A stretch of 47,250 nucleotides of DNA. Origin: Gemmatimonadetes bacterium SCN 70-22 (GTDB lineage: Bacteria; Gemmatimonadota; Gemmatimonadetes; Gemmatimonadales; Gemmatimonadaceae). The DNA lies in contig MEDZ01000031.1 in assembly GCA_001724275.1 (NCBI GenBank), positions 1 through 47,250 of the forward strand. Reading direction: 5' to 3'. Each line of letters opens with the position of its first letter. Position 1 is the stretch's first letter. Of this stretch, positions 19,029 to 27,535 are shown in pieces. The translations under genes were made by a program, and so were the position numbers. The notes below the pieces were generated by a model. The model made no database searches and was not told the origin of the DNA. It saw only the letters and a list, made by a program, of their open reading frames with translations.

Positions 19029-20675
19029 ATGTGGTGCGCATCGCCCGCGTCAACGCCCCGTCGCCGATGGCTGCTGCGTGCGCTCGCGGCGCTCCCCGCG
19101 CTCGCCGCCGCCGTGCCGGCGGCCTGCGCTCCGGCCGCCGATCGCCTGCCGGCGGCGCCGGGGGACGTGGTCGTGCTGGCCTCGGGCGCCGACCTCGAGT
19201 CGGCGAACCCGCTGGTCACCGTTCACCCGATGGCGCGTCAGGTGCAACGCTTCGCGCTCTTCGTCACCCTCACGCAGGTCGACTCGGCGTTGCGTCCCAT
19301 CCCCTACTTCGCCCGGCACTGGCGATGGAGCCGCGACCGTCGGGCCCTGACCTTCACCCTCGAGCGCACCCTGCGCTGGCACGACGGGACCCCGACCACT
19401 GCCCGCGATGTCGCCTTCACCCTCGAGGCGGCGCGCGACCCGGCCACCGCGTCGCCGCGCGCGCCCGACCTGGAGTGGCTCGAGCGGGTCGAGGTCCTCG
19501 ACGACTCGACGATCACGCTCATCGCCCGGCGCCCCCTCGCCGGGGTGCCGGCGGTCCTGGCGGAGCTCCCCATCGTTCCCGCGCACCGGCTGGCGGGGGT
19601 CAAGCGCGACGCCTTCCGGCGCGATGCCTTCGCCACCGCTCCGTTGGGCAACGGTCCCTTCGTGTTTCGCCAGCGGCGAGCCGGCGAGCGATGGATCTTC
19701 GACCGCAACCCGGACTTCCCCGCGTCGATGGGCGGGGCGCCGCGCATCGGGCGGCTCGTCGTCGCCGTCGTCGACGAGCCGACCACCAAGTTCGCCGGGC
19801 TCGTGAGCGGTGACCTCGACATGGCCGGGATCAGCCCGACCATGGCTCCGCTCGTCGCCCGCGACCCCACGCTCGCCGTCCGGTCGTACCCGGTCACCTT
19901 CTCCTACGCCCTGGTCTTCAACACCACGCGTCCGCCGTTCGACGACGTGCGTGTCAGGCGGGCCGTGAGCGCCGCCATCGACCGCGAGCGCATCGTGCAG
20001 GTCGCCCTCGCCGGGTTCGGGACGCCGGCCACGTCGCCCGTCCCCCCGGAGCACCCCCTTGCGGCTGGCGGTGCACGGCACGCGCCACCCCCCGACCCGC
20101 AAGGGGCCGAGCGAGCGCTCGACGCCGCGGGGTGGCGCCTGGCCCCCGACGGCGTGCGCGTGCGCGACGCCATTCCCTTGCGCGTCACGCTCCTCACCGT
20201 CGGGAGTGGTGACAACGCCCTCGAGCAGCTCGTGCAGGGTGACCTGCGCCGCGTCGGCATCGCCGTCGAGATCCGCCAGCTGGAGCTTGGCGCCTTCCTG
20301 GTGGAAGCGCGCGCGGCGACCAAGCGCTTCGATGCGCTCGTCACCGGCATCCCCGGAGACCTCGCGCTCGGGCACCTGGCCGGGATGTTCGACGGCGCCC
20401 AGCGCGGCGGGGCGCTTGACTACGCGGGGTATCACGATCGTGCGCTGGATGCCGCCTTCGCCGCGACGCGCTCCGCCAGCGACGAGGCGTCGCTCCGTGC
20501 CGCGTGGGACGACGTACAGCGTCGCCTCGACGCGGCCGCCCCCGTGGCCTGGCTTTACCATGCGCGCGGCGTCCAGGGGGTGAACCGGCGGCTGCGCGGC
20601 GTCCGGTTCGACCTCCGCGGCGAGCTCGCCACGCTGCACGACTGGACGATCGCCCACGGCGGCGGCGCGCCATGA
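19029..20675 (+). CDS. Dpp/Opp-type substrate-binding lipoprotein (SBP family 5)
   Basis: 548-residue extracytoplasmic binding protein. The start MWCASPASTPRRRWLLRAL leads to a hydrophobic stretch and a likely lipidation Cys in AAVPAAC. Family 5 features are ESANPLVT, RHWRWSRDRRALTFTLERTLRWHDG, PLGNGPFVFRQ, FDRNPDFP and VRVRRAVSAAIDRERIV. It would capture a peptide-like or oligosaccharide ligand for the divergent permeases. Its TGA overlaps the ATG of the heparinase-like gene as ATGA, which ties transport to polysaccharide breakdown. The ATG at 19029 has no Shine-Dalgarno sequence. Confidence 0.9.
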   Translation: MWCASPASTPRRRWLLRALAALPALAAAVPAACAPAADRLPAAPGDVVVLASGADLESANPLVTVHPMARQVQRFALFVTLTQVDSALRPIPYFARHWRWSRDRRALTFTLERTLRWHDGTPTTARDVAFTLEAARDPATASPRAPDLEWLERVEVLDDSTITLIARRPLAGVPAVLAELPIVPAHRLAGVKRDAFRRDAFATAPLGNGPFVFRQRRAGERWIFDRNPDFPASMGGAPRIGRLVVAVVDEPTTKFAGLVSGDLDMAGISPTMAPLVARDPTLAVRSYPVTFSYALVFNTTRPPFDDVRVRRAVSAAIDRERIVQVALAGFGTPATSPVPPEHPLAAGGARHAPPPDPQGAERALDAAGWRLAPDGVRVRDAIPLRVTLLTVGSGDNALEQLVQGDLRRVGIAVEIRQLELGAFLVEARAATKRFDALVTGIPGDLALGHLAGMFDGAQRGGALDYAGYHDRALDAAFAATRSASDEASLRAAWDDVQRRLDAAAPVAWLYHARGVQGVNRRLRGVRFDLRGELATLHDWTIAHGGGAP

Positions 20676-23557
20676 CGCTCCTCCTGTCGCCAGTCGCCCT
20701 CGCGGACCGTCGCCCGCTGGCGCTCGGTCCGCTCGCGTCGCTCGCGCAGTCGCTGCGCGGCGACCTGGCGCCGCTGCTCGGCACCGGCGCGCCGTGGATC
20801 CCGGCCGAGAAGGCGCGCCTGACGCGGGTCGGGGGGCGCTGCCCCCGGCACGGCGTCCTGCTCGACTTCGACCCCGCGTCGCCCCGCGCGCATCGCTGTC
20901 CCGAGTGCCACGAGGCGTATCGCGAGGAGGAGCACTATCGCTGGTGGATCATGAACTACCAGCTCTGGCTCGCCGAGCGCGCCGTGCACGCGGCCTCGCT
21001 GCATGCGCTGACCGGGGACCCCGCCGCCGGCGCGCTGGCCCGCGACATCCTCCTCGGCTACGCCGCTCGATACGACGACTACCCGAATCGCGACAACGTC
21101 CTCGGCCCCACGCGCCCGTTCTTCTCCACGTACCTCGAGTCGATCTGGCTCCTGCAGCTGGCGATCGCGCTCGACCTCCTCGAAGTGCAGGGGGGGCGCG
21201 GCGCGCTGGGCGACGAGGTGCGCGAGCGGCTCGTCCGCCCCAGCGCCGCGCTCATTGCCTCGTACGACGAGGGGATGTCGAACCGCCAGGCCTACAACAA
21301 CGCCGCGTTGGCGGCGGCCGGCGCACTCCTCGGCGACGACACCCTGGTGGCGCGCGCCATCCACGGCGGCTCGGGGGTGGCGGCGCAGCTCACCACCGCC
21401 CTGCTTGCCGACGGGACCTGGTACGAGGGCGAGAATTACCACCTGTTCGCGCATCGCGGGCTCTGGTACGGCGTCACGATCGCCGAGGCCCTGGGGGCGC
21501 CGCTCCCCGAGGAGGGGCGCCGGCGGTTCGCCGAGGCCTTTGCCACCCCGTTCGCCACGGCGCTCCCCGACTTCACCTTCCCGTCGCGGCGCGACTCGCA
21601 GTACCGCGTCTCGCTCCGGCAGTGGCGGATCGCCGAGAGTTGCGAACTGGGCGTGGCCCGCGGTGATGACCCCCGGCTGCTCGCGGCCCTGGCCGCGCTG
21701 TACGGTGGGCCCGCGCCGGAGGGCGACACCGGGCGGGCGCGCTCGACCGCCGACGCCGAGCGCAATGTCGCACCCGTCCGCCTGACGCGTGCCTCGTTAG
21801 GGTGGAAGTCGCTCCTGTTCGCGCGCGGTGCGCTCCCCCGGCTCGCCGCCCGCCCGGCCGAGTCCGTGCACCTGGCGGGGCAGGGGATCGCGGTCTTCCG
21901 GCGCGACGATGCCCGCACCTTCATCGCCCTCGACTATGGCGAGTCGGGCGGCGGGCACGGTCACCCGGATCGCCTCAACCTCTGGCTCGTCGTCGGGGAT
22001 GCCCGGATTCTCGAGGACGTGGGGACGGGGTCGTACGTGGACCCCACGCTGCACTGGTACCGCAGCACGCTGGCGCACAACGCGCCCCTGGCCGAAGGGC
22101 GCTCGCAGTGGCGCAACTCCGGCGAACTGTCGGCCTGGGACGAGCGCCCCGGCGCCGGCGGCATCGTCGCGGCGCGCGCCACCATCGCCCCGGGGGTGGT
22201 GGTGCAGCGCACCGTCGTGGCGATGGAACCGTACCTGCTCGACGAGGTGCGGTGGCACGCCGATCGGATCATCACCTTCGACCTCCCGATGCACGTGGAC
22301 GCGGAAATGGACGGCGCGGCGCGATGGGGCGAGGCGACGCTGGCCGGAGGGAAGGGGCAGGAGGATGGCTTCGATTTCGTGACGAGCGCCGAGTACCTCC
22401 CCGGCTCGGGGCAGCGCGCCTTCGAGGCGCACGCTGGCGCGGCCGCGGTGAGGCTCTGGACGCACGCGGAGGCGCCGCACGAGTGGTGGCGATGCGTGGC
22501 CCCGGGGCCGCCCGGCGAAGGTCCCCGGCGCTTCCTGTGCCTGCGCGCCCGCGCGAGCGAGGGGTGCATTCGCAGCGTGTGGTCGTGGCGTGGGGAGGTG
22601 GCGTCGGCATCACTCGACGGCGCCGCCGCCGTCGTGCTGCTGTCGAACGGGGCGCGGCACGAGCACCGGCGTCTCGAGGGAGACGGCGGGGGGGAGTGGC
22701 GGATCGTCGTCGCAGCGGATGGCGCCACCGTCGCCCACGCCTTCGCCCTCGCCCCCGCCCAGGAGGAGGCGACGGCCGGGCAGGCGCTCCCGTCCGACGC
22801 CCCTTCGGCAGCCGACGGCGCCCCGCCGCCCGCCGCGGAAGGCGGCACGCGTGCCGCCGGCCATCGGGCCGATGGAAGAGCGATGTTCACCCTTCGCCCC
22901 ACCCATCACCTCCCAGCCGAGGCGGGGACGCTCGACCAACTCCTGACGTCGTTCGCCGACGCGCGTGGCGCTCCAGGCGTGGCCACGTTCCGTCTCGGGC
23001 GCGATCACTACCGCCGTTCGGAGCAGGATTGGGAGGCGGCCGGGCGCCCGACGGCGGACGTCGCGGTGGCCGCGACCGGCGACCGGATCGTGGTCGACAT
23101 CAGGGTCCCCGATCCCTCCCCCGACTTTGCCCCCCGGCGCGACGAGAACCCGCTCGACAACGAACACCCCGACATCAACTCGGATGGCGTCCAGCTGTAC
23201 CTCGGCGCCCTCCATGGGCGCGCCCGCTATTACTCGTGGATCCTCGTCCCCGAAGGGGGGAGGGGGAAGGTCCGCGTGACGCCACGGGCCGCCTTCGGCC
23301 CCCCGGCCACCCTCGACGCCTCGGCGCGCCTAACGTCGACCGGGTGGTCGCTCCGGGCCACCATTCCGCGGACCGCCGTCGTGGTCGCGCCGTCGCAAGG
23401 CTTCACCCTCGACGTCATCATCAACGAGATTTCACCCGGTCGCGAACGCCGGCGGGGACAGCTCGTCCTCTCCGGCGGCGAGGGGGAATGGATCTACTTG
23501 CGCGGCGACCGGCAGGACGCCGACCGCGCCTTCGTGTTCGAACTCATCGATGACTGA
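20672..23557 (+). CDS. Heparinase II/III-like protein with C-terminal CBM9-like domain
   Basis: 961 residues. Near the N-terminus a Cys pair set, CPRH and CPECHEAY (about residues 57-83), suggests a small zinc-binding turn. An alpha/alpha toroid follows (NRQAYNNAALAAAGALL, DGTWYEGENYHLFAHRG), then the heparinase II/III beta-sandwich domain with DYGESGGGHGHPDRLNL and STLAHNAPL, where the conserved His/Tyr environment of these lyases is recognisable. The last about 210 residues resemble a CBM9-like domain (NEHPDINSDGVQLYLG, RARYYSWILVP). Family members cleave uronic-acid-containing glycosaminoglycans or alginate-like polymers. No signal peptide is seen, so oligomers may be cleaved after import. 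Its end overlaps the next gene by 8 nt. Confidence 0.85.
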   Translation: MTLLLSPVALADRRPLALGPLASLAQSLRGDLAPLLGTGAPWIPAEKARLTRVGGRCPRHGVLLDFDPASPRAHRCPECHEAYREEEHYRWWIMNYQLWLAERAVHAASLHALTGDPAAGALARDILLGYAARYDDYPNRDNVLGPTRPFFSTYLESIWLLQLAIALDLLEVQGGRGALGDEVRERLVRPSAALIASYDEGMSNRQAYNNAALAAAGALLGDDTLVARAIHGGSGVAAQLTTALLADGTWYEGENYHLFAHRGLWYGVTIAEALGAPLPEEGRRRFAEAFATPFATALPDFTFPSRRDSQYRVSLRQWRIAESCELGVARGDDPRLLAALAALYGGPAPEGDTGRARSTADAERNVAPVRLTRASLGWKSLLFARGALPRLAARPAESVHLAGQGIAVFRRDDARTFIALDYGESGGGHGHPDRLNLWLVVGDARILEDVGTGSYVDPTLHWYRSTLAHNAPLAEGRSQWRNSGELSAWDERPGAGGIVAARATIAPGVVVQRTVVAMEPYLLDEVRWHADRIITFDLPMHVDAEMDGAARWGEATLAGGKGQEDGFDFVTSAEYLPGSGQRAFEAHAGAAAVRLWTHAEAPHEWWRCVAPGPPGEGPRRFLCLRARASEGCIRSVWSWRGEVASASLDGAAAVVLLSNGARHEHRRLEGDGGGEWRIVVAADGATVAHAFALAPAQEEATAGQALPSDAPSAADGAPPPAAEGGTRAAGHRADGRAMFTLRPTHHLPAEAGTLDQLLTSFADARGAPGVATFRLGRDHYRRSEQDWEAAGRPTADVAVAATGDRIVVDIRVPDPSPDFAPRRDENPLDNEHPDINSDGVQLYLGALHGRARYYSWILVPEGGRGKVRVTPRAAFGPPATLDASARLTSTGWSLRATIPRTAVVVAPSQGFTLDVIINEISPGRERRRGQLVLSGGEGEWIYLRGDRQDADRAFVFELIDD

Positions 23558-24362
23558 ATCGCTCCTTCACCACGTCCGCGTGGTGCTCTTCGAACCGCAG
23601 GACCCCGTCAACATCGCCGCCACCGTGCGCGCGATGAAGAACATGGGGGTGCGGGACCTCGTCCTCGTGCGCCCGGTGGAGGTCACCGCCTATCGCCTCG
23701 AGGGCATCGCCCACGACACCTACGATGTCATCGAGCGCATCCGGACGGTCGATTCGCTGGATGAGGCCCTCGCGGATTGCGTGCACGTGGCCGCCTTCAC
23801 CGCACGCCGGCGCCGCCACAAGTGGGACCTCGCCTTGCCGCGCACGATGGCGACCAGGCTCCTGGAGAAGGTCCCCGACGGACCGGTGGCGGTCCTCTTC
23901 GGCCGCGAGGACCACGGCCTGCCGAACGAGGCGCTCGACCGGGCGCACACGCTGGTCACGATCCCCACCACGGCGCACGCCTCGCTCAACCTCGCCCAGG
24001 CCGTGCTGGTGGCGCTGTACGAGTTGCATCTGGCGGCCGGTGACGCGACGCGCGTCGTGGCGCCGCCCCGGCACGATGCGCCCCCCGCCAGTGCCGAGCA
24101 GTTCGAGCGCCTCTTCCAGGATGTCGAGCGCGCGCTGGCGGCGATCGACTTCTTCAAGACGCGTTTTCGGGACCACATCATGCGGAGCATCCGCTCGCTC
24201 TACTTCCGCGCCGCGCCGGATGCCCGCGAAATCGAGCTCCTGCGGGCCATGAACATCGAGGTCGTGCGCACGATGGATCGCATCCGTCGCCAGGGGGCGG
24301 CGGGGAGCGAGTCGGTCGCCCCGGCGCTCGGTGGTGACGCCGCGCCGCCGCCCGATGCATGA
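23550..24362 (+). CDS. SPOUT RNA 2'-O-methyltransferase, TrmJ-like
   Basis: 270 residues. It is a SpoU/TrmH superfamily protein with the three knot motifs: NIAATVRAMKNMGV (motif 1), AVLFGREDHGLPNEAL (motif 2) and IPTTAHASLNLAQAV (motif 3). The order and the C-terminal helical extension (about 180-255) resemble TrmJ, which methylates position 32 of tRNAs. It is cytoplasmic and uses S-adenosylmethionine. The ATG at 23550 overlaps the heparinase-like gene by 8 nt, an unexpected neighbour for a tRNA-modifying enzyme; co-transcription is likely but a functional link is not evident. Confidence 0.85.
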   Translation: MTESLLHHVRVVLFEPQDPVNIAATVRAMKNMGVRDLVLVRPVEVTAYRLEGIAHDTYDVIERIRTVDSLDEALADCVHVAAFTARRRRHKWDLALPRTMATRLLEKVPDGPVAVLFGREDHGLPNEALDRAHTLVTIPTTAHASLNLAQAVLVALYELHLAAGDATRVVAPPRHDAPPASAEQFERLFQDVERALAAIDFFKTRFRDHIMRSIRSLYFRAAPDAREIELLRAMNIEVVRTMDRIRRQGAAGSESVAPALGGDAAPPPDA

Positions 24363-24427
24363 TCGTGTGACCCACTTCGCCTGACGCCGTTCGCCCCCCC
24401 CGCATCTCACCTCCTCCCTCCCTGATC

Positions 24428-25747
24428 ATGCCGTTCAAGCGCCTGTTCGGCCGCGGCTCCGACGATGCGCCGCCGCCGCCTCCCGATGAACCCGAGGGCG
24501 AGGAGGAGCTCGACGTCGCTCCCGAAGAGGCGCTCGATGCGGACGGCATCGACCTCGACTGGCGAGACCGGGCGGCGGTCGTCATCCCGGGCGGGACGTC
24601 GACCGGGAGCAAGCGCCCGGCCGCGCTCTACGGCCCGGGGTCGACGATCGGCCCCGCCCACTTCACCTCGGCGCAGGGGTGCCGCGTCGCCACCCCCTCC
24701 GGGCGATCGCTCATCGACTGCACCATGGCGTTGGGGTCGGTCGCCATCGGGTACGGCGACGAGGCCGTCAGCCGGGCGGTGCTGGCCGCCGTGGCCAACG
24801 GCAACGTCAGCGGCCTCGCGAGCACGGCGGAGGTCGAGGTGGCCGAGCGTCTCTGCGAGATCATCCCGTGCGCCGAGCAGGTCCGGTTCCTGAAGTCGGG
24901 GGGAGAAGCGGTCGCCGCCGCCGTGCGCATCGCCCGCACGGCGACGGCGCGCGCCACCGTGGTGGGGTGCGGCTACTTCGGCTGGCAGGACTGGTGGAGC
25001 GACAGCGCGGGAGTCCCGGCGGGAGCGCACGCCGACTTCGTCGCCGTTCCGTTCGACGACGTGCCCGCCCTCGAGCGCGCGGCACGGCGCGCCGGCTCCT
25101 CCCTTGCCGCGATCGTCCTCGAACCGGTCATCGGTGGCTTCCCGTCGCCCGAGTGGGCCGCCACCGCGCGCCGGCTGTGCGACGAGGCGGGTGCGGTGCT
25201 CGTCTTCGACGAGCTCAAGACGGGGTTCCGCATTGCGCCTGGCGGATACCAGGAGCACGGCGGGGTCGTGCCCGACCTGGCGGTGTTCGGCAAGGCCATG
25301 GCCAACGGATTCCCGATCGCGGCCGTGGCCGGCCGCGCCGCGGTCATGGAGGCTGCCGAGCGCACGTGGATCTCGGCGACGCTGGCGGGCGAGGCGGTCG
25401 GGCTCGCGGCGGCAGGGGCGGTCCTCGACATCTACGCCGAGACCGACGTCTGCGCGACGCTGTGGCGCGTGGGGAAGCAGATGCGCGAGAGCGTCGCGGC
25501 CGCGGTCGACGCGAGCGGCGTGGATGGCGTGCAGGTGACGGGGATCGACCCGATGTGGAGCGTCGAGTTCGCGGACGCCGGCCGCCAGCTGCGCTTCCTC
25601 GAGCGGGCAGCCCTGGGCGGCGTCCTGTTCAAGCGTGGCGCGTACAATTACGCCGCCATGGCGCACGACGAGGACGAGATCCTCCTCGACGTCGAGCGGG
25701 TGGCGAGCACCGCGCTGGTCGAGGTGCTCGAGGGGGAGGCATCGTGA
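24428..25747 (+). CDS. Class III aminotransferase, glutamate-1-semialdehyde aminomutase-like
   Basis: 439-residue PLP enzyme. The core starts at about residue 47 (RDRAAVVIPGGTSTGSKRP), and the PLP Lys is in VFGKAMANGFPIAAV. LKSGGEAVAAAVRIAR and VFDELKTGFRIAPGGYQE are the expected cofactor and substrate motifs. It resembles HemL-like enzymes but has an unusual acidic, proline-rich 46-residue N-terminal extension and no haem genes nearby. It is coupled to the following amidohydrolase by GTGA overlap, so it more likely acts on an amino sugar or amino-keto compound in the catabolic block than in tetrapyrrole synthesis. The substrate is unknown. Confidence 0.83.
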   Translation: MPFKRLFGRGSDDAPPPPPDEPEGEEELDVAPEEALDADGIDLDWRDRAAVVIPGGTSTGSKRPAALYGPGSTIGPAHFTSAQGCRVATPSGRSLIDCTMALGSVAIGYGDEAVSRAVLAAVANGNVSGLASTAEVEVAERLCEIIPCAEQVRFLKSGGEAVAAAVRIARTATARATVVGCGYFGWQDWWSDSAGVPAGAHADFVAVPFDDVPALERAARRAGSSLAAIVLEPVIGGFPSPEWAATARRLCDEAGAVLVFDELKTGFRIAPGGYQEHGGVVPDLAVFGKAMANGFPIAAVAGRAAVMEAAERTWISATLAGEAVGLAAAGAVLDIYAETDVCATLWRVGKQMRESVAAAVDASGVDGVQVTGIDPMWSVEFADAGRQLRFLERAALGGVLFKRGAYNYAAMAHDEDEILLDVERVASTALVEVLEGEAS

Positions 25748-26634
25748 CTGGTGACGTCGCCCCGGGCCCCCCGGCGGCGCGCCCGGGCGCCCCGGCGTTG
25801 GGTGGCCCGGCGGCGCTGATCGACGTGCACGCGCACTTCTTCCACCGCGAGGGAGCGCGCCCCGACTGGGCGGAGCTCAACGCCAGCCGCCTGGCGGCCG
25901 GCGATCGCATCGGGATCTCCTGGCACGTGGCCTCGGTGCTCGGCACGTGGGGGCGCCGGTCGCCGACCTACTTCCAGTCGCCCGACGATACGCGCCCGGC
26001 CAACGACTTCGCCCTGGCCATGCAGCGCGCGCACCCCGATCGCGTGCGCGCGTACGTCGCCGTCAATCCCAACGACTCCGAGTTCGCGGTGGGCGAGATC
26101 GACCGCTGTGTCGCGCGCGGGGCGGTGGGGCTCAAGCTCGCCGCCGCGCGGCGCTGCGACGATCCCCTCCTCGTCCCGGTCGTCGATCGGGCGCGCACGC
26201 ACGGCCTGCCCGTCCTGCATCACATCTGGCAGCACCGTCGCCGGCACTGGCCCTCGCAGGACATCTCGGACGGGGACGACCTTGCCGTGCTCGCGCAACG
26301 ATTCCCGACGGTCCCCTTCATCCTCGCCCACATCGGCGGCGGGGGCGACTACGCACACACCTTCGCGGCGGTGCGCGACGTCCCCAACATCTTCCTCGAC
26401 CTCTCGGGGAGCGGGATCGACCGGGGGATGCTCGACGACGCCCTGGCGGCCGTGGGTCCCCGACGGCTGCTGTGGGGGGCCGACATCACCCTCTGCACGG
26501 GGCTCGCCAAGCTCTGGGCGCTGGAGGTGGTCGGCCTCTCCGACGACGCCCTGCAGGACGTCCGCTGGCGCAACGCCGCGCGGATCTTCCCGGCCCATGC
26601 CTTCCCCGGCCTGTCGGAGCTCGCCCATGCCTAA
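25744..26634 (+). CDS. Amidohydrolase-2 family metal-dependent hydrolase
   Basis: 296-residue TIM-barrel amidohydrolase of the ACMS decarboxylase/amidohydrolase-2 type. Metal residues are visible as DVHAHFF (HxH), GLPVLHHIWQHR, LAHIGGGGDY and the strand-8 Asp in LLWGADITL. Family reactions are hydrolysis or non-oxidative decarboxylation of small carboxylates. The start is GTG at 25744 (overlap GTGA with the aminotransferase), which best explains the continuous frame; the N-terminal 25 residues are Pro/Ala-rich. Its end overlaps the next gene by 8 nt, so the three genes form one translational unit. Confidence 0.85.
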   Translation: MTGDVAPGPPAARPGAPALGGPAALIDVHAHFFHREGARPDWAELNASRLAAGDRIGISWHVASVLGTWGRRSPTYFQSPDDTRPANDFALAMQRAHPDRVRAYVAVNPNDSEFAVGEIDRCVARGAVGLKLAAARRCDDPLLVPVVDRARTHGLPVLHHIWQHRRRHWPSQDISDGDDLAVLAQRFPTVPFILAHIGGGGDYAHTFAAVRDVPNIFLDLSGSGIDRGMLDDALAAVGPRRLLWGADITLCTGLAKLWALEVVGLSDDALQDVRWRNAARIFPAHAFPGLSELAHA

Positions 26635-27442
26635 CGCGGCGGCCGCTGCCCCCGTCCCGCACCCGTCGTCGCCCGTCCGGCTCGACGTCAACACCTTCAT
26701 CGGCGGGTATCCCTTCCGTCACGTCCCGCATCCCGACCCCGAGGTCCTCGTCCGGGTCCTGGCGCGGGAGGGGGTGGCGCAGGCATGGGTGGGGCACCTC
26801 CCGACGGCCTTCCACCGCGACCCGGCGCCGGGCAACGCCGAGCTGTTGCGGGCGCTGGCGCCGCACGCGGCGGTGCTGCGCCCCGCGCCGGTGGTGCGCC
26901 CCGACTGGCCGGGGTGGCGCGAGTCGTTAGGCAGGCTGGTCGACGCCGGCGTCCCGGCCATCCGCGCCTACCCGCAGCTCTGGGGAATGGCCCCGGGCGA
27001 CGAGCGCCTGGCGGCGCTCGCCGAGGCGTGCGCCGGCGCGGGGCGTGCGCTCGTCCTGACGGTGCGTTTCGAGGACGTGCGCCAGCGCCACCCGCTCGAC
27101 GCGACCCCCGACCTCTCGGCCGCACACGTGCGGGCGCTGGCGCGGAGCGGGGGAGCGGGCCCCCTGGTGGTGACGGCGCCGTCGCGCGAGCTCGTCGAGG
27201 AAGTGCACTGGGGACTGACGCCCGCCGAGCGGGAGCACGTCTTCTACGATTTCAGTTGGATCTGGGGGCCGCCCACCGACGAGCTCGCGCAGCTGTTCCG
27301 CACCGTGGGGTCAGCGCGCTTCGTGTACGGGACGATGTGGCCGCTGCGATTGACGCAGGGCGCGCGTGCGAATCTGGCGTTGCTCCCGGCCGATGTGGCT
27401 GGCGTCGCGCTGGGCGATGCGTCACTCTTGCGACTCGCTTGA
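26627..27442 (+). CDS. Amidohydrolase-fold protein lacking the usual HxH metal motif
   Basis: 271 residues and related in layout to the preceding amidohydrolase. The first-strand motif is DVNTFIGGYPFRH in place of DxHxH, and the strand-8 motif GADI is replaced by YGTMWPL, so the usual metal site appears to be lost. Other features are AWVGHLPTAFHRDP, AGVPAIRAYPQLWG and VFYDFSWIWGPPTDEL. It may be a catalytically inactive partner or bind its cofactor differently. The ATG at 26627 lies inside the previous gene (8-nt overlap). I do not recognise a named family. Confidence 0.75.
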   Translation: MPNAAAAAPVPHPSSPVRLDVNTFIGGYPFRHVPHPDPEVLVRVLAREGVAQAWVGHLPTAFHRDPAPGNAELLRALAPHAAVLRPAPVVRPDWPGWRESLGRLVDAGVPAIRAYPQLWGMAPGDERLAALAEACAGAGRALVLTVRFEDVRQRHPLDATPDLSAAHVRALARSGGAGPLVVTAPSRELVEEVHWGLTPAEREHVFYDFSWIWGPPTDELAQLFRTVGSARFVYGTMWPLRLTQGARANLALLPADVAGVALGDASLLRLA

Positions 27443-27474
27443 CCGGTGTTCATTTTTCGCCGCTGTTTCGGGAT

Positions 27475-27494
27475 CTTGTGAAATCATTCACAAG
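27475..27494. promoter_or_regulatory. CRP/FNR-type palindromic operator upstream of actA
   Basis: Perfect inverted repeat CTTGTGAA-ATCA-TTCACAAG. Its core TGTGA-N6-TCACA (27477-27492) is exactly the consensus of CRP-family regulators and close to FNR-type TTGAT-N4-ATCAA only in spacing. It lies 41 nt before the actA ATG at 27536 in an AT-richer gap. The left half TTGTGA could itself act as a -35. Regulation of the respiratory operon by a CRP/FNR-family protein is inferred. Confidence 0.75.
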
Positions 27495-27535
27495 CCCGAA
27501 TCAATCACTCGGTTTCCCTCCCACCTCACGACTCG

